DNA of 64,000 nt from Halorussus ruber. GTDB taxonomy: Archaea > Halobacteriota > Halobacteria > Halobacteriales > Haladaptataceae. The DNA is taken from contig NZ_SBIT01000002.1 in the NCBI RefSeq assembly GCF_004765785.1, positions 186,001 through 250,000 of the forward strand, read 5' to 3'. A model generated the notes under the pieces. It did not search any database and was not told the DNA's origin. It saw only the letters and a list, made by a program, of their open reading frames with translations. Below are positions 52,503 to 61,002 of the stretch, one piece after another. The first letter of the stretch is position 1; every line of letters starts with the position of its first letter. The position numbers and the translations under genes were made by a program.

Positions 52503-53492
52503 ATGTCCGCGACGAGACAATGGGTGCTGGCGGGCGTGCTGGCGCTCGTCGGTCTGCTCGCGGCCGCGGTGCTGTTCGACGTGCTGGGCACCGTCTTCTT
52601 CGCCATCACGGTCGCCTACGTCCTCGTGCCCCTCCACGAGCGACTGGTCGAACGAGGAGTCCCCCCGTGGTGGGCGAGTGCCGTTGCGACGACCCTCGCG
52701 TTCGTCAGCGTCGTCCTGCTGTTCGCGTCGTTCGGCTTTCTGGTCTACCGGCGGCGGAGCGAGTTGGTCGGCTTCCTCCTCGACCTGCCCGAGAGCGTCA
52801 GCGTCGAGATTCTGGGCACGATTTACACCGCCGACGCCAGCATCGTGACCGAGTTGGCCCGCGAGTATCTGGGCGTGGTGGCGCTGTCGCTGGCCCGCCT
52901 CGCGCCGGTCCTCGCGCTGAAGGGGACGCTGTTCGCGCTCCTGATATTCGCGCTCCTGATTCGCCGCGGACAGGCCCGCCGCGCGCTCCTCGCGCCGGTC
53001 CCCCACGAGTACCGGGACCTCGCGGCCGCCTTCCACGAGCGAACCCGACAGACCCTGTTCGCCATCTACGTCCTGCAGGCCGCGACTGCGGCGGCCACCT
53101 TCCTCGTCGGGCTCCCGGTCTTCTACGTGCTGGACTACCAGTTCTACGCCACGCTCGCGCTCGTCGCCGGGTTCCTCCAGTTTCTCCCCATCGTCGGCCC
53201 GTCGTTTCTGGTCGGCCTGCTGGCGTTCCATCGCCTGACCGCCAACGAGGTCGCCGCCGCGGTTCTCGTCCTCGTCCTCGGCGGCGTCGTTATCGGGTGG
53301 CTCCCCGACGCCGTCATCCGGACCCGACTGGCCCGCGAGACTGCCCACCTGCCCGGAAGCCTCTACTTCGTCGGGTTCACGGGCGGTCTGCTCAGCGTCG
53401 GGCCGATTGGCTTCATCGCCGGGCCGCTGGTGGTCGCGCTCCTCGTGGAGGCCTCGGAACTCCTCGCGGCCGAGGTGAACGGCCGCGGATGA
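52503..53492 (+). CDS. AI-2E/PerM-family transporter
   Basis: 329 residues with about seven to eight helices. Family marks: VLFDVLGTVFFAITVAYVLVPLHERLVERGVPPWWASA at the front and the FLQFLPIVGPSF motif in the middle, then GGLLSVGPIGFIAGPLVVALL. Substrate unknown; in archaea this family is thought to export or pass ions or small signals. The ATG at 52503 follows a 250-bp gap holding the repeats above, so it is probably not part of the thi operon. Confidence 0.85.
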   Translation: MSATRQWVLAGVLALVGLLAAAVLFDVLGTVFFAITVAYVLVPLHERLVERGVPPWWASAVATTLAFVSVVLLFASFGFLVYRRRSELVGFLLDLPESVSVEILGTIYTADASIVTELAREYLGVVALSLARLAPVLALKGTLFALLIFALLIRRGQARRALLAPVPHEYRDLAAAFHERTRQTLFAIYVLQAATAAATFLVGLPVFYVLDYQFYATLALVAGFLQFLPIVGPSFLVGLLAFHRLTANEVAAAVLVLVLGGVVIGWLPDAVIRTRLARETAHLPGSLYFVGFTGGLLSVGPIGFIAGPLVVALLVEASELLAAEVNGRG

Positions 53493-53515
53493 GCAATCGG
53501 AAAATAGCCGCGGAC

Positions 53516-56500
53516 TCACCCCATCAGGAGCCACAGCAGCGCGACGAGCGCGACCCACAGCACGCCGCCGCCGACGCCGACCGCGAGGAGGCCGCCGGTC
53601 CCCAGCAGTCCGAAGACGACCCAGACGAGGACGCCGACGGCGGCGAGTCCGTTGATGACTTTCCCGCTGACGGGGACGCCCGCCCGCTGGACGCTCCGAA
53701 TCACGCCGAACGCGCCCAGCGCCAGCGCCGCGAGGTAGAAGACCAGCCCGAGGAGTCCTCCGAGCGTGGTGAAGACCGAGAGGCTCGGGAGGAGACCGCC
53801 GTCCTCGCTCCCGGAGTTCGCGGACGAGTTGCCGACCGTGGTCGCGTTCGACGGCGTCGAAGTCGAGAGCGCCGATTCGGAGTCGGACCCTGCGCCCGGC
53901 CCCGGCGAAGCGGTCGTGGTCGCGCCCTGCTCGCGGACCCGAACCGTCGCCGTCGCGGAGTCGGCGCTCTCGACGCCCATCTCGTCGGCCACGACCAGCG
54001 AAATCGTGTACTGGCCGGTCTCCTCGAACGAGACTGTCGCGTTCGGGGCCGCCGAGTCGATTGGCGACGGGACGGTCGCGTTCTCCGGTCCTTTCACGAC
54101 GAATCGGTGGAAAGCGACCTGCCCGTCGCGGTCGCTCGACGCGCGCCCGGAGAGAACCACCGAGTCGCCGACAGTCACGGAGTCGCCGACCGCCGCGGAG
54201 TCGCCGGTCGCGGTGCCCGACGAAATCGTGACGTTGGGAACTGGACGAGAGTAGCGCTGGCGGTTCGGCGACGACGAGGAGGGGACGAAATCGACCCACC
54301 CGGCGCGGGTCACGACGCGATCGCCGGTCCCCTCCGGGTGAATCGAGGCGTGGGTCGGCCCGGACTCCGCGCCCCAGTAGTTGCGCTCGGCGAGGACGGT
54401 CCGCGAGGAGTTGACGAACAACCGCGTGGTGGTGTTCGCGTCGACCAGGGTGCTGACGTTGACCACCATTCCTCGGTCGTGGCCGTAGACGTCGTTGCCC
54501 CTGACGACGACGCGCTGGCGGTTCTCGTCGCCCTTCCGGAGGACGACCCCAGTCGGGAGGTCCTCGGAGACCGACCGGACAGCGAGCGCGGCGCGGTTGC
54601 CGTTCCAGACGTAGCCGCTCCGGTTCGGCCGGAGGACGACCGTGTACTCCTCGTCGGGGCGGCGGCCTTCGAGGTCTGACTCGACCGCCTGGTCGTCCAC
54701 GAGTTCGGCGAGTTCCTCGTCCACTTCTCCGGCCCGGAAGATAGCGCCCGCGTCGCCCTCCTCGACGACGATGCCCGTGCCGGGTCGGTAGCTCGGGACG
54801 CTCCTCGGCGCGTCGAGGCCGTAGGTGTTGAACACGACCGCGTTGTCCAGAATCCGGCCGCCGAACGCGCCGGCGAGTCGGATGCCGTATGCGTTGGCGG
54901 CCACGACGTTGCGGGTCAGCGTGACCCGTCCGGCGTGGGTCAACTCGTTGTCCACGTTCAGGCCGATACCGGCGTTGTCGAGAACCCGGTTGTCGGCGAC
55001 CGAGAGGTCGTGGACGACCAGCCTCGTCCGGACCGAGAAGCCGTGACCTCGATTGTCCGCGATAGTGTTGTCTGCGACCGCCGAGTTCACCAGACGGTTC
55101 GCCCTGAGGCGGACGCCGTCGGCGTTCTCCTCGACCGTGTTGTTTCGCAGGCGAAGCCCAGAGACGGTGTCGCCGTCGAGGAGGACCCCCGCCGCGCCGT
55201 TCCCGGTGACGTTGTTCCCGCGGACTGCTCCTCGGAGTCGCGTCGCCTCGGTGACGACCGAAACCCCGTGGCGACGGTTGTCCGAAATCTCGTTGTCGGC
55301 GAGCGTCATCGAGAGGCGGTGGGCGTAGCGTGCGACTCGGTGACGGACGCGAACGCCGGTCGTACTCCGAGTGAGGGTGTTGTCCGCAATCCGGACCCCG
55401 TCGGCGTTCTCGTTTCTGACGGAGAGTCCGACACCGGCGTCGGCCTCGGAGATTCGATTCTCGCGGACGTTCAGGTTCGCGGCGCGGCGCGTGGCGACCC
55501 GAATCCCGTCGGCGTCGTCACCGACCGCGGAGATTCGGTTGCGAGCGACGGTGGCTCCGCGGACTCGCCGTCCTCGGAGCGCGATGGCCGACCCCTGACT
55601 GTCCGAGAAGGCGTTGCCCGCGAGGCGGACGTTCCGGGTCGCGTCCGCCGAGACGAACACGCCCTGCTCGCCGATTTGCTCGAACGTCGAACCGGTCACC
55701 GAAATCCGGGTCGCGCGGGTCTCCTCCGGGGGACGCCCGGCCATCCGCCGGTCAGGGCCGTATCCGGCCGAGTGAAGTCTGAAGGGAACCGTCGTCTTTG
55801 CGGTCTGTGAGACGCCGTGACGCCGGAAATCGACCGCAATCGGATACGTCCCGTAGGTCTGGGGGTTCTCCGTGTGGTTGTACGCGACCCGGACCGTCGC
55901 GTCGCCGGGAACCGTGACGGCGCGTCGGAGTCGCAACTCGTAGGCGTTGTCTCCCGTCTCGACCTTCGAGACGAGGGGCCACAGCGACCAGTCCACGGTG
56001 CCGTTGTTGTTCAAGTCGAGGCCGAACGTTCTGAAGTGCCCGCGTTCGACGTCGCCCACCTCGCCGTGCCCGCGGTAGGAGACTCGGAAGGTGTCCATCG
56101 TCGTGTCCCCGCCGGGCGAGACCGCGAGTTGATGCTCGGTCGTGTTGCCGGGTTCGGTCGAGTTCGACGTGACGCCGAACTCGCCGATTGGACCTCGGCC
56201 CGGCGTGACGGCGACTCCTCGTCCGCCGATGGCGGCGAACGTCGAGTCCTCGATGGTCAGTTTCGGCGTGCCGGTGTCGTGGACGACGCGGACGCCGTGG
56301 CGACTGATTCGCCGGACGGTGGCGTCGCGCACGTCGACGCGGCCCACCGCGCTATCGACGGTGAGGCCGTTCGTCGCTCGTTCGAGGACGACGTGCGAAA
56401 GCGAGAGGCGCGAGTGGGCCGACCCCTCGTAGCGAATCGACCCCCAGCGAACGCGACTCGGGGCCTCCGGCGCGGGCGAGAACGTAATCGGTGCCTGCGC

Positions 56501-56827
56501 GGTCCCCTCGGCGCTGAGGTTGCCCTCGACCACGAGCGAGATGTCCGCGGCGGGTTGGACGACTGCCCCCGGTTCAACGACGAGCGTCGCTCCCTCCGCG
56601 ATGGTAACGTCGGCCGCAATCCGGTAGGGGCCGCCGTCGGCGGTCCACGTCGTGTCCTCCGTGATATCGCTCTCGACGAAGGTCACGTCGGACGCGGAGG
56701 TGTCCGCCGACGTAGCGTCGGCCGAGAGCGCGTCCGCCGGGAGCGCGACGGTCGGAGCGCCGACTGTCGAGAGACCGACACAGAGTACGAGGAGCGCGGC
56801 GAGCGTTCGAGTCGGCACGCGGTTCAC
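53516..56827 (-). CDS. Large surface beta-helix protein with PKD domain and C-terminal membrane anchor
   Basis: 1103 residues. GTG start at 56827, 25 nt after a TATAAAT box. Sec signal RTLAALLVLCVGLSTVGAPT. Residues about 60-800 are mostly right-handed beta-helix repeats with the pattern N-x-I-x-(D/E)-N (DNTLTRSTTGVRV, GNNVTGNGAAGVLLDGD, DNRVLDNAGIGLNVDNE). A PKD-like domain lies at about 885-960 (VVLSGRASSDRDGQVAFHRF, VVADEMGVESADSATATV). Three helices close the protein (FTTLGGLLGLVFYLAALALGAF, GLAAVGVLVWVVFGLL, GVLWVALVALLWLLMG). Probably a cell-surface adhesin or glycan-acting protein; activity unknown. Confidence 0.85.
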   Translation of the reverse strand: MNRVPTRTLAALLVLCVGLSTVGAPTVALPADALSADATSADTSASDVTFVESDITEDTTWTADGGPYRIAADVTIAEGATLVVEPGAVVQPAADISLVVEGNLSAEGTAQAPITFSPAPEAPSRVRWGSIRYEGSAHSRLSLSHVVLERATNGLTVDSAVGRVDVRDATVRRISRHGVRVVHDTGTPKLTIEDSTFAAIGGRGVAVTPGRGPIGEFGVTSNSTEPGNTTEHQLAVSPGGDTTMDTFRVSYRGHGEVGDVERGHFRTFGLDLNNNGTVDWSLWPLVSKVETGDNAYELRLRRAVTVPGDATVRVAYNHTENPQTYGTYPIAVDFRRHGVSQTAKTTVPFRLHSAGYGPDRRMAGRPPEETRATRISVTGSTFEQIGEQGVFVSADATRNVRLAGNAFSDSQGSAIALRGRRVRGATVARNRISAVGDDADGIRVATRRAANLNVRENRISEADAGVGLSVRNENADGVRIADNTLTRSTTGVRVRHRVARYAHRLSMTLADNEISDNRRHGVSVVTEATRLRGAVRGNNVTGNGAAGVLLDGDTVSGLRLRNNTVEENADGVRLRANRLVNSAVADNTIADNRGHGFSVRTRLVVHDLSVADNRVLDNAGIGLNVDNELTHAGRVTLTRNVVAANAYGIRLAGAFGGRILDNAVVFNTYGLDAPRSVPSYRPGTGIVVEEGDAGAIFRAGEVDEELAELVDDQAVESDLEGRRPDEEYTVVLRPNRSGYVWNGNRAALAVRSVSEDLPTGVVLRKGDENRQRVVVRGNDVYGHDRGMVVNVSTLVDANTTTRLFVNSSRTVLAERNYWGAESGPTHASIHPEGTGDRVVTRAGWVDFVPSSSSPNRQRYSRPVPNVTISSGTATGDSAAVGDSVTVGDSVVLSGRASSDRDGQVAFHRFVVKGPENATVPSPIDSAAPNATVSFEETGQYTISLVVADEMGVESADSATATVRVREQGATTTASPGPGAGSDSESALSTSTPSNATTVGNSSANSGSEDGGLLPSLSVFTTLGGLLGLVFYLAALALGAFGVIRSVQRAGVPVSGKVINGLAAVGVLVWVVFGLLGTGGLLAVGVGGGVLWVALVALLWLLMG

Positions 56828-56848
56828 GGTGGCTTTTCAAAGATGCAA

Positions 56849-56858
56849 GATATAAATC
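56849..56858 (-). promoter_or_regulatory. TATA box of the large beta-helix gene
   Basis: On the minus strand ATTTATATC lies 22-30 nt before the GTG at 56827, so the mRNA is likely leaderless. Confidence 0.55.
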
Positions 56859-56859
56859 G

Positions 56860-57266
56860 TACCCTTTGCTGACCTGTATCGGGACTGTCTCGACAGAGCC
56901 GCCCGACGAGACCGCGAAGCGACGTGCGAACGTCTCTCGTATGAGTATGCGTATGATTCTCCGAGAAGTTTCATATGCAATCGACGTGAATAATATAATC
57001 CATGTACGTTGTCTCCCAGACAATGACCGGTCGCACCGCCAAGGACGTGAAGAAAGGTCGAATCAAGCGGCGTTCGACCCAGTTCGCGTTCCTGTAGAAA
57101 CGAGGACGATTTTTCGCAGTCGCGCAGTGACTTGTCGATGCGTAGTCGAGGCCGGAGAGGCTCCACCGCAGAGTCGCCAAAGAAATATTTGTGAATTCTC
57201 GAACTGTGTTTTATTTATCTAACTGTTGTTTAGATTGTTTCTCCGCGATAGGAAACCGCCGATGGA
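56860..57266. other. Intergenic region with one possible microprotein
   Basis: Apart from a 31-codon frame (57002-57097) I see no gene. Two AT-rich stretches occur (AATAATATAATCC near 56989 and CAAAGAAATATTTGTG near 57178). The second resembles the gene-border AT motifs. Confidence 0.4.
57002..57097 (+). CDS. Possible basic microprotein, 31 residues
   Basis: A frame from ATG 57002 to TAG 57095-57097 beginning MYVVSQTMTGRTAKDVKKG and ending TQFAFL. It is Lys/Arg-rich, unlike typical haloarchaeal sequence, and follows AATAATATAATCC directly. The TATA-like stretch is too close for a leaderless start at 57002 but fits the ATG at 57023. Low certainty. Confidence 0.25.
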   Translation: MYVVSQTMTGRTAKDVKKGRIKRRSTQFAFL

Positions 57267-57648
57267 CTACGACTCGCCAGTTTCGATAGCGCCGCCGACC
57301 TCCGTCCATTCGGCCAGACTCCCCTCGTAGAACGCCAACTCCTCGTAGCCAAGCGACGAGAGGACGACGTAGGTGTGGCTGATTCGCCGGGCGGTGTTGC
57401 AGTACAGCACGACGCGCCGGTCGGGCGTGACGCCGTGGCCCGCCAGAGTCTCTGCCAGTTCCGACCGCGATTTCAGCCCGCGGGTCTCGTCGTCCACCAG
57501 TTCGCGCCAGTCGAGGTTGACCGCGCCGGGGATGTGGCCCTCGGCGAACTCGTCGTCGTCGCGGGTGTCCGCGAGGACGGCGTCGGGGTCGTCTATCGCC
57601 GAGTCGGTCGGCGAGCCAGTCGGCACCGACGACGACGTTCTCGTTCAT
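57267..57648 (-). pseudogene. Rhodanese-domain protein, frameshifted near the N-terminus
   Basis: The frame 57267-57626 encodes a rhodanese domain (DAVLADTRDDDEFAEGHIPGA, then the active-site Cys in VVLYCNTARRISHT). The family's first strand and helix are missing from it but are found just upstream in another frame: MNENVVVGADWLADRL from ATG 57648. A single extra base (or loss of two) near 57590-57600 separates the parts. GTG 57626 could restart translation of the shorter form. Rhodaneses move sulfur from thiosulfate to cyanide or other acceptors. It is divergent from the second, also broken, rhodanese at 57719. Confidence 0.62.
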
Positions 57649-57718
57649 GGCGCGAGAAATGGCGGAACCTACCGTCAATACAGGGACTATAACCTGAGAG
57701 TCCGAACCTGCGGACGTC

Positions 57719-58649
57719 ATGAGCGACGCAGAATACGCGAACGACGTTCTCGTCTCCGCCGACTGGGTGGAGATTGACCCCCTCCCGCCGTAAACGACGT
57801 GGAATCCGACCATCGGATTTCGGTCGTGCAACCTATCACCTAGATGAGTTCCAGACCGACGACCCCGAGTACCGACTCGTGGAAGTGGACGTAGACACCG
57901 AGGCCTACGACGAGACCCACGCGCCCGGCGCAGTCGGATTCAACTGGGAGACTCAGCTACAGGACCAGACCCGACGCGACATCCTCGACAAGCCCGACTT
58001 CGAGGACCTCCTCGGCTCTCACGGCATCACCGAGGACTCCACCGTGGTCCTCCACGGCGACAACGCAAACTGGTTTGCGGCCGACGCCTACTGGCAGTTC
58101 AAGTGCTACGGTCACGGCGACGTGCGCCTGCTCGACGTCGGTCGAGACTACTGGCTCGAACACGACTACCCGACCGCCGAGGAGGTGCCGGAGTTCTCCG
58201 AACAGGAGTACGACGCTGGCGGTCCGCGCGAGTCCATCCGGGCCTACCGCGACGACGTGGAGAAGGCCATCGACCGCGGCGTTCCGCTCGTAGACGTTCG
58301 GTCGCCCGAGGAGTACAGCGTCGAGGTACTGGCCCCGCCGGGACTCACGGAGACCGCCCAGCGCGGCGGCCACATCCCCGGCGCGAAGAACATCTCGTGG
58401 GCCGCGGTCACCGACGACGACGGCACGTTCAAGTCCCGCGAGGAACTGCAAGCCCTCTACGCCGAGGAGGGCATCGAGGGCGAGGGCACCACCGTCGCCT
58501 ACTGCCGCATCGGCGAGCGCTCCTCGGTCGCGTGGTTCGCGCTCCACGAACTGCTGGGCTGCGAGGACGCCGTGAACTACGACGGGTCGTGGACCGAGTG
58601 GGGTAATCTGGTTGACGCGCCCATCGAAACTGGCGAGGCTGACGACTAA
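57719..58649 (+). pseudogene. Two-domain sulfurtransferase (thiosulfate sulfurtransferase) gene split by a 64-bp insertion
   Basis: The first 18 codons (ATG 57719, MSDAEYANDVLVSADWVE) are followed by 64 bp of foreign sequence at 57773-57836, then the original gene resumes at HLDEFQTDDPEYRLVEVDVD. The rest has two rhodanese domains: the first without Cys, the second with the Cys loop VAYCRIGERSSV. The insert shifts the frame (64 is not a multiple of 3). A TTG at 57774 could give a shortened protein, but its first 22 residues would come from the insert. The stop lies in a 21-bp tandem repeat. Confidence 0.75.
57773..57836 (-). mobile_element. Likely right-end remnant of an IS200/IS605 (IS1341-type) element
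   Basis: Read on the minus strand the 64 bp contain GGATTCCACGTCGTTTACGG followed by CGGGAGGGGGTCAA. This resembles the right-end hairpin I recall from haloarchaeal IS1341/IS605 elements (consensus-like GGAATCCCCGCCGTTTACGG then CGGGGAGGATGTCAA). An inner inverted repeat AATCCGA-CCA-TCGGATT (plus strand about 57804-57820) is flanked by ACGAC/GTCGT. No transposase or TnpB frame is left. The match is from memory; it needs a database alignment. Confidence 0.55.
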
Positions 58650-58673
58650 GTTTGGCGAGGCTGACGACTGAGT
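58631..58673 (+). repeat. Tandem duplication (21-bp unit) across the sulfurtransferase stop
   Basis: TGGCGAGGCTGACGACTAAG and TGGCGAGGCTGACGACTGAG lie 22 bp apart. Both contain the stop-codon position, so the second copy is a duplicate of the gene's 3' end. Confidence 0.7.
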
Positions 58674-58767
58674 GTGACGAAGTCGGAAGCCTCGAAGCGG
58701 AACGGCGAGCGAAGCGAGCCGTGAAGCACGGGTGGCGAATAGGTTCGTTTCGCCTCCCCTCTCGTTT

Positions 58768-59631
58768 TCAGAGCAGTCCGAGCCGCCGAAGCTCCGTCCC
58801 CAACTTCCCAATCGCCCAGCGCCCCTTGTCCTGAAGCGAGTCGGGGAGGAACCGCAGGAAGACGAGCCACCGGGCCACGCCGACCGGGTAGCGCGATTTG
58901 GGGCTGGACGACGAGGCCGCGCACAGAATCTCCTCGGCGACCTCCTCGGGGTCGACCGCCAGCGGGCCGCCGTCGAGGAAGGGACCCTCCTCGTGGAGTT
59001 CGTACACGTCGGCGAACTCCGGCGAGGCGTCGATGGCGTCGAACTGCTCGCGGGCGGTCTCGTCGAATTCGGTTCGGACCCAACCCGGTTCGACCGCCAC
59101 TACGTCGATTTCGGGGGCGGTCTCCATCCGGAGCGCGTCGGTCAGCCCCTCCAGCGCGAACTTGGCGCTCCCGTAGACGCCGAGACCGGGGAAGGTGACT
59201 CGACCGAGGAGGCTGGTCACGTTGATAATCGTCCCGCCGCACTGGTCGTGCATCTTCGGCAGGACGGCGCGAGCGAGTCTGTGGGGACCGTGGACCAGCA
59301 CGTCGAACTGCTCGCGGGCCTGTTCGGTGGAGACGTCTCCGACCGCGCCGAGGACGCCGTATCCGGCGTTGTTGACCAGACAGTCGATGCCGCCCTCCTC
59401 GTCGGCGACGCGCTCGACCACCGCCTCGCATTGCTCCTCGTCGGTCACGTCGAGTTCGGCGGTCTCGCACTCGTCGGCCAGCGGTGCCAGCAGTTCGGGT
59501 CGAAGGTCGGTCGCGTAGACCGTCCAGCCCTGTCGAGCGAACTGCCGAGCAGTCGCGCGGCCGATGCCGGACCCGCACCCGGTTATCAGCACGGTTCGGT
59601 CGTCGGGGGGATTGCGTCGAGTTGCGGTCAT
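58768..59631 (-). CDS. Short-chain dehydrogenase/reductase
   Basis: 287 residues. Cofactor motif TVLITGCGSGIGRATA (TGxxxGIG), VDCLVNNAGYG-type NNAG, the catalytic Ser in INVTSLLG and YxxxK in VYGSAKFALEGL. The Asp in VYATDLRPE after strand 2 favours NAD(H). The C-terminal extension (about 245-287, VARWLVFLRFLPDSLQDKGRWAIG) is like SDRs of the retinol-dehydrogenase type. Substrate unknown. ATG 59631 (MTATRRNPPDDR). Confidence 0.88.
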   Translation of the reverse strand: MTATRRNPPDDRTVLITGCGSGIGRATARQFARQGWTVYATDLRPELLAPLADECETAELDVTDEEQCEAVVERVADEEGGIDCLVNNAGYGVLGAVGDVSTEQAREQFDVLVHGPHRLARAVLPKMHDQCGGTIINVTSLLGRVTFPGLGVYGSAKFALEGLTDALRMETAPEIDVVAVEPGWVRTEFDETAREQFDAIDASPEFADVYELHEEGPFLDGGPLAVDPEEVAEEILCAASSSSPKSRYPVGVARWLVFLRFLPDSLQDKGRWAIGKLGTELRRLGLL

Positions 59632-59753
59632 GTCTGAAACCGCACAGAGCGCGACCAAAGATTTCCCGAATGTCCGCTCGTGGGGCGCAGTTTTCGGATT
59701 CGGTTCCTGCCAACGTCGCTACTTACAAACGATTCCCCTCCGCATCCGCGGGC

Positions 59754-60396
59754 ATGGACCCGACGAGTTCCTCGCCACCGTCCGCGACGACAACGAGACC
59801 GCGCTCTCGCGGCTCGGCTCCTCGAAGTTTCGCTACGCCGAGACCGAGGGCGAGATGGACTCGAAGACCGTGTTCCGCGCCGCCGCGGCGGCCGAACACG
59901 CCGCCAGCGAGACCTTCCGGCAGTGGGCCGACGACGAAGACAGCGCCGAGTCGGTCCGCGAGGTCTTCGCCGACTTCGCCGCACAGGAGCGCGACCACTA
60001 CGAGCAGGTCCTCGGGAAGCTAGACGACGAGACGGCGGATGACCACGAACCCAGCGAGGCCCCGGCCATCCACGAGTATCTGCGGGATTTGGACGGCGTG
60101 CGAGTCGAGTCGGTGGATTCCTCGGCCGGACGCTCGCCAGCGAGAAGTCCAAAGAGCAGATGGTCGGCTTCTTCGTCGGGCAGGCCGACCCCCAGACCGC
60201 CCAACTGTTCCGCGACTTGGGCGACGACTTGGACGGGCAAATCGAGCGCGGGACGGAGTTGCTGAGCGAAGTGTGCGAGAGCGAGGCAGACTGGGACGCC
60301 GCGCTGGAAGCGGCCAGCGGCGCGATTCAGACGGCCTACGACGAGTACACCGAGACGCTGGAAGGGATGGGCGTGAATCCGAAGCCGGTGTGTTAA
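59754..60396 (+). pseudogene. Rubrerythrin/ferritin-like gene with two single-base frameshifts
   Basis: From ATG 59754 the first codons are M-D-P, then one base is missing (ATGGACC-CGACGAG) before the frame DEFLATVRDDNETALSRLGSS. It runs through a ferritin-like bundle (AAAAAEHAASETFRQWADDE, FADFAAQERDHYEQVLGKLDDE) to about 60130, where a second missing base (GGACG-CTCGCC) is needed to enter LASEKSKEQMVGFFVGQADP and end at 60396. Both losses fit a shortened C-run, so sequencing error is an alternative to real decay. Intact members bind di-iron and act against peroxide. Divergent from the SDR gene. Confidence 0.7.
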
Positions 60397-60740
60397 ACCA
60401 CCTTTTTTCTTCGTCGGGTGTCCTCAGTCGCTTCGCTCCTTGCGGGCACCGCTCCTCGAAAAAATCTGGACCAAAAAAGTGCCGCTCGCTCCCTCCGGTC
60501 GCTCGCGGTAGTACAGCTAGTTCGTCCCGCTACCGCATATGCTGACGGCGCGTTCGCTCGGTCGCTTCGCTCCCTCGCGCCGACCGCAACTCTCTGTCTC
60601 GGTCGTTTGCAGACAACTAAATCCGTCTTTAGAACATATTTATAGTTATTAAATATAGGAAAATATATTTCTATGTGGCAGTCGTCTCCCTAGTCGAACT
60701 CACAGAACGCTTTTTGACCAGTATCGCGTACTGCGGTAGC
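60397..60740. other. Non-coding region with oligo-T and repeated CGCTTCGCTCC motifs
   Basis: The start has CCTTTTTTCTTCG, a likely terminator for the rubrerythrin-like gene. Then GTCGCTTCGCTCC-like words recur (60428, 60570), with AAAAAATCTGGACCAAAAAA near 60460, a motif often seen between haloarchaeal genes. From 60610 the sequence is AT-rich (TATAGTTATTAAATATAGGAAAATATATTTC in part). No gene seen. Confidence 0.45.
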
Positions 60741-60902
60741 ATGCCACACGAGAAGCACCACCGATGCAACCTCTGCGGGAAGGACTTCGAGACGGGCGGC
60801 AAACTGGAGGAGCACATAGAGCGCAGGCACCCGAAGGCCGACGTGCATTGGTGGGTCGTCGCCGAGGACCCGAGCAATCTGCCGTTCGAGGTAGACGATT
60901 GA
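60741..60902 (+). CDS. Single C2H2 zinc-finger mini-protein
   Basis: 53 residues. One C2H2 finger: CNLCGKDFETGGKLEEHIER then RH (C-x2-C-x12-H-x4-H), followed by PKADVHWWVVAEDPSNLPFE. Such single-finger microproteins are common in haloarchaea and often act in regulation. ATG 60741 (MPHEKHHR) chosen; the earlier part of the open frame is AT-rich non-coding. Confidence 0.82.
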   Translation: MPHEKHHRCNLCGKDFETGGKLEEHIERRHPKADVHWWVVAEDPSNLPFEVDD

Positions 60903-61002
60903 GAGGACTTCGGTGAAATCGTCTCCGCGGCGGTCAGTGGAACCGACTCTACTTTTATCAATCATAACGGGACGAAGGTGGCCCACACGAGGAGACCAGC
61001 GC

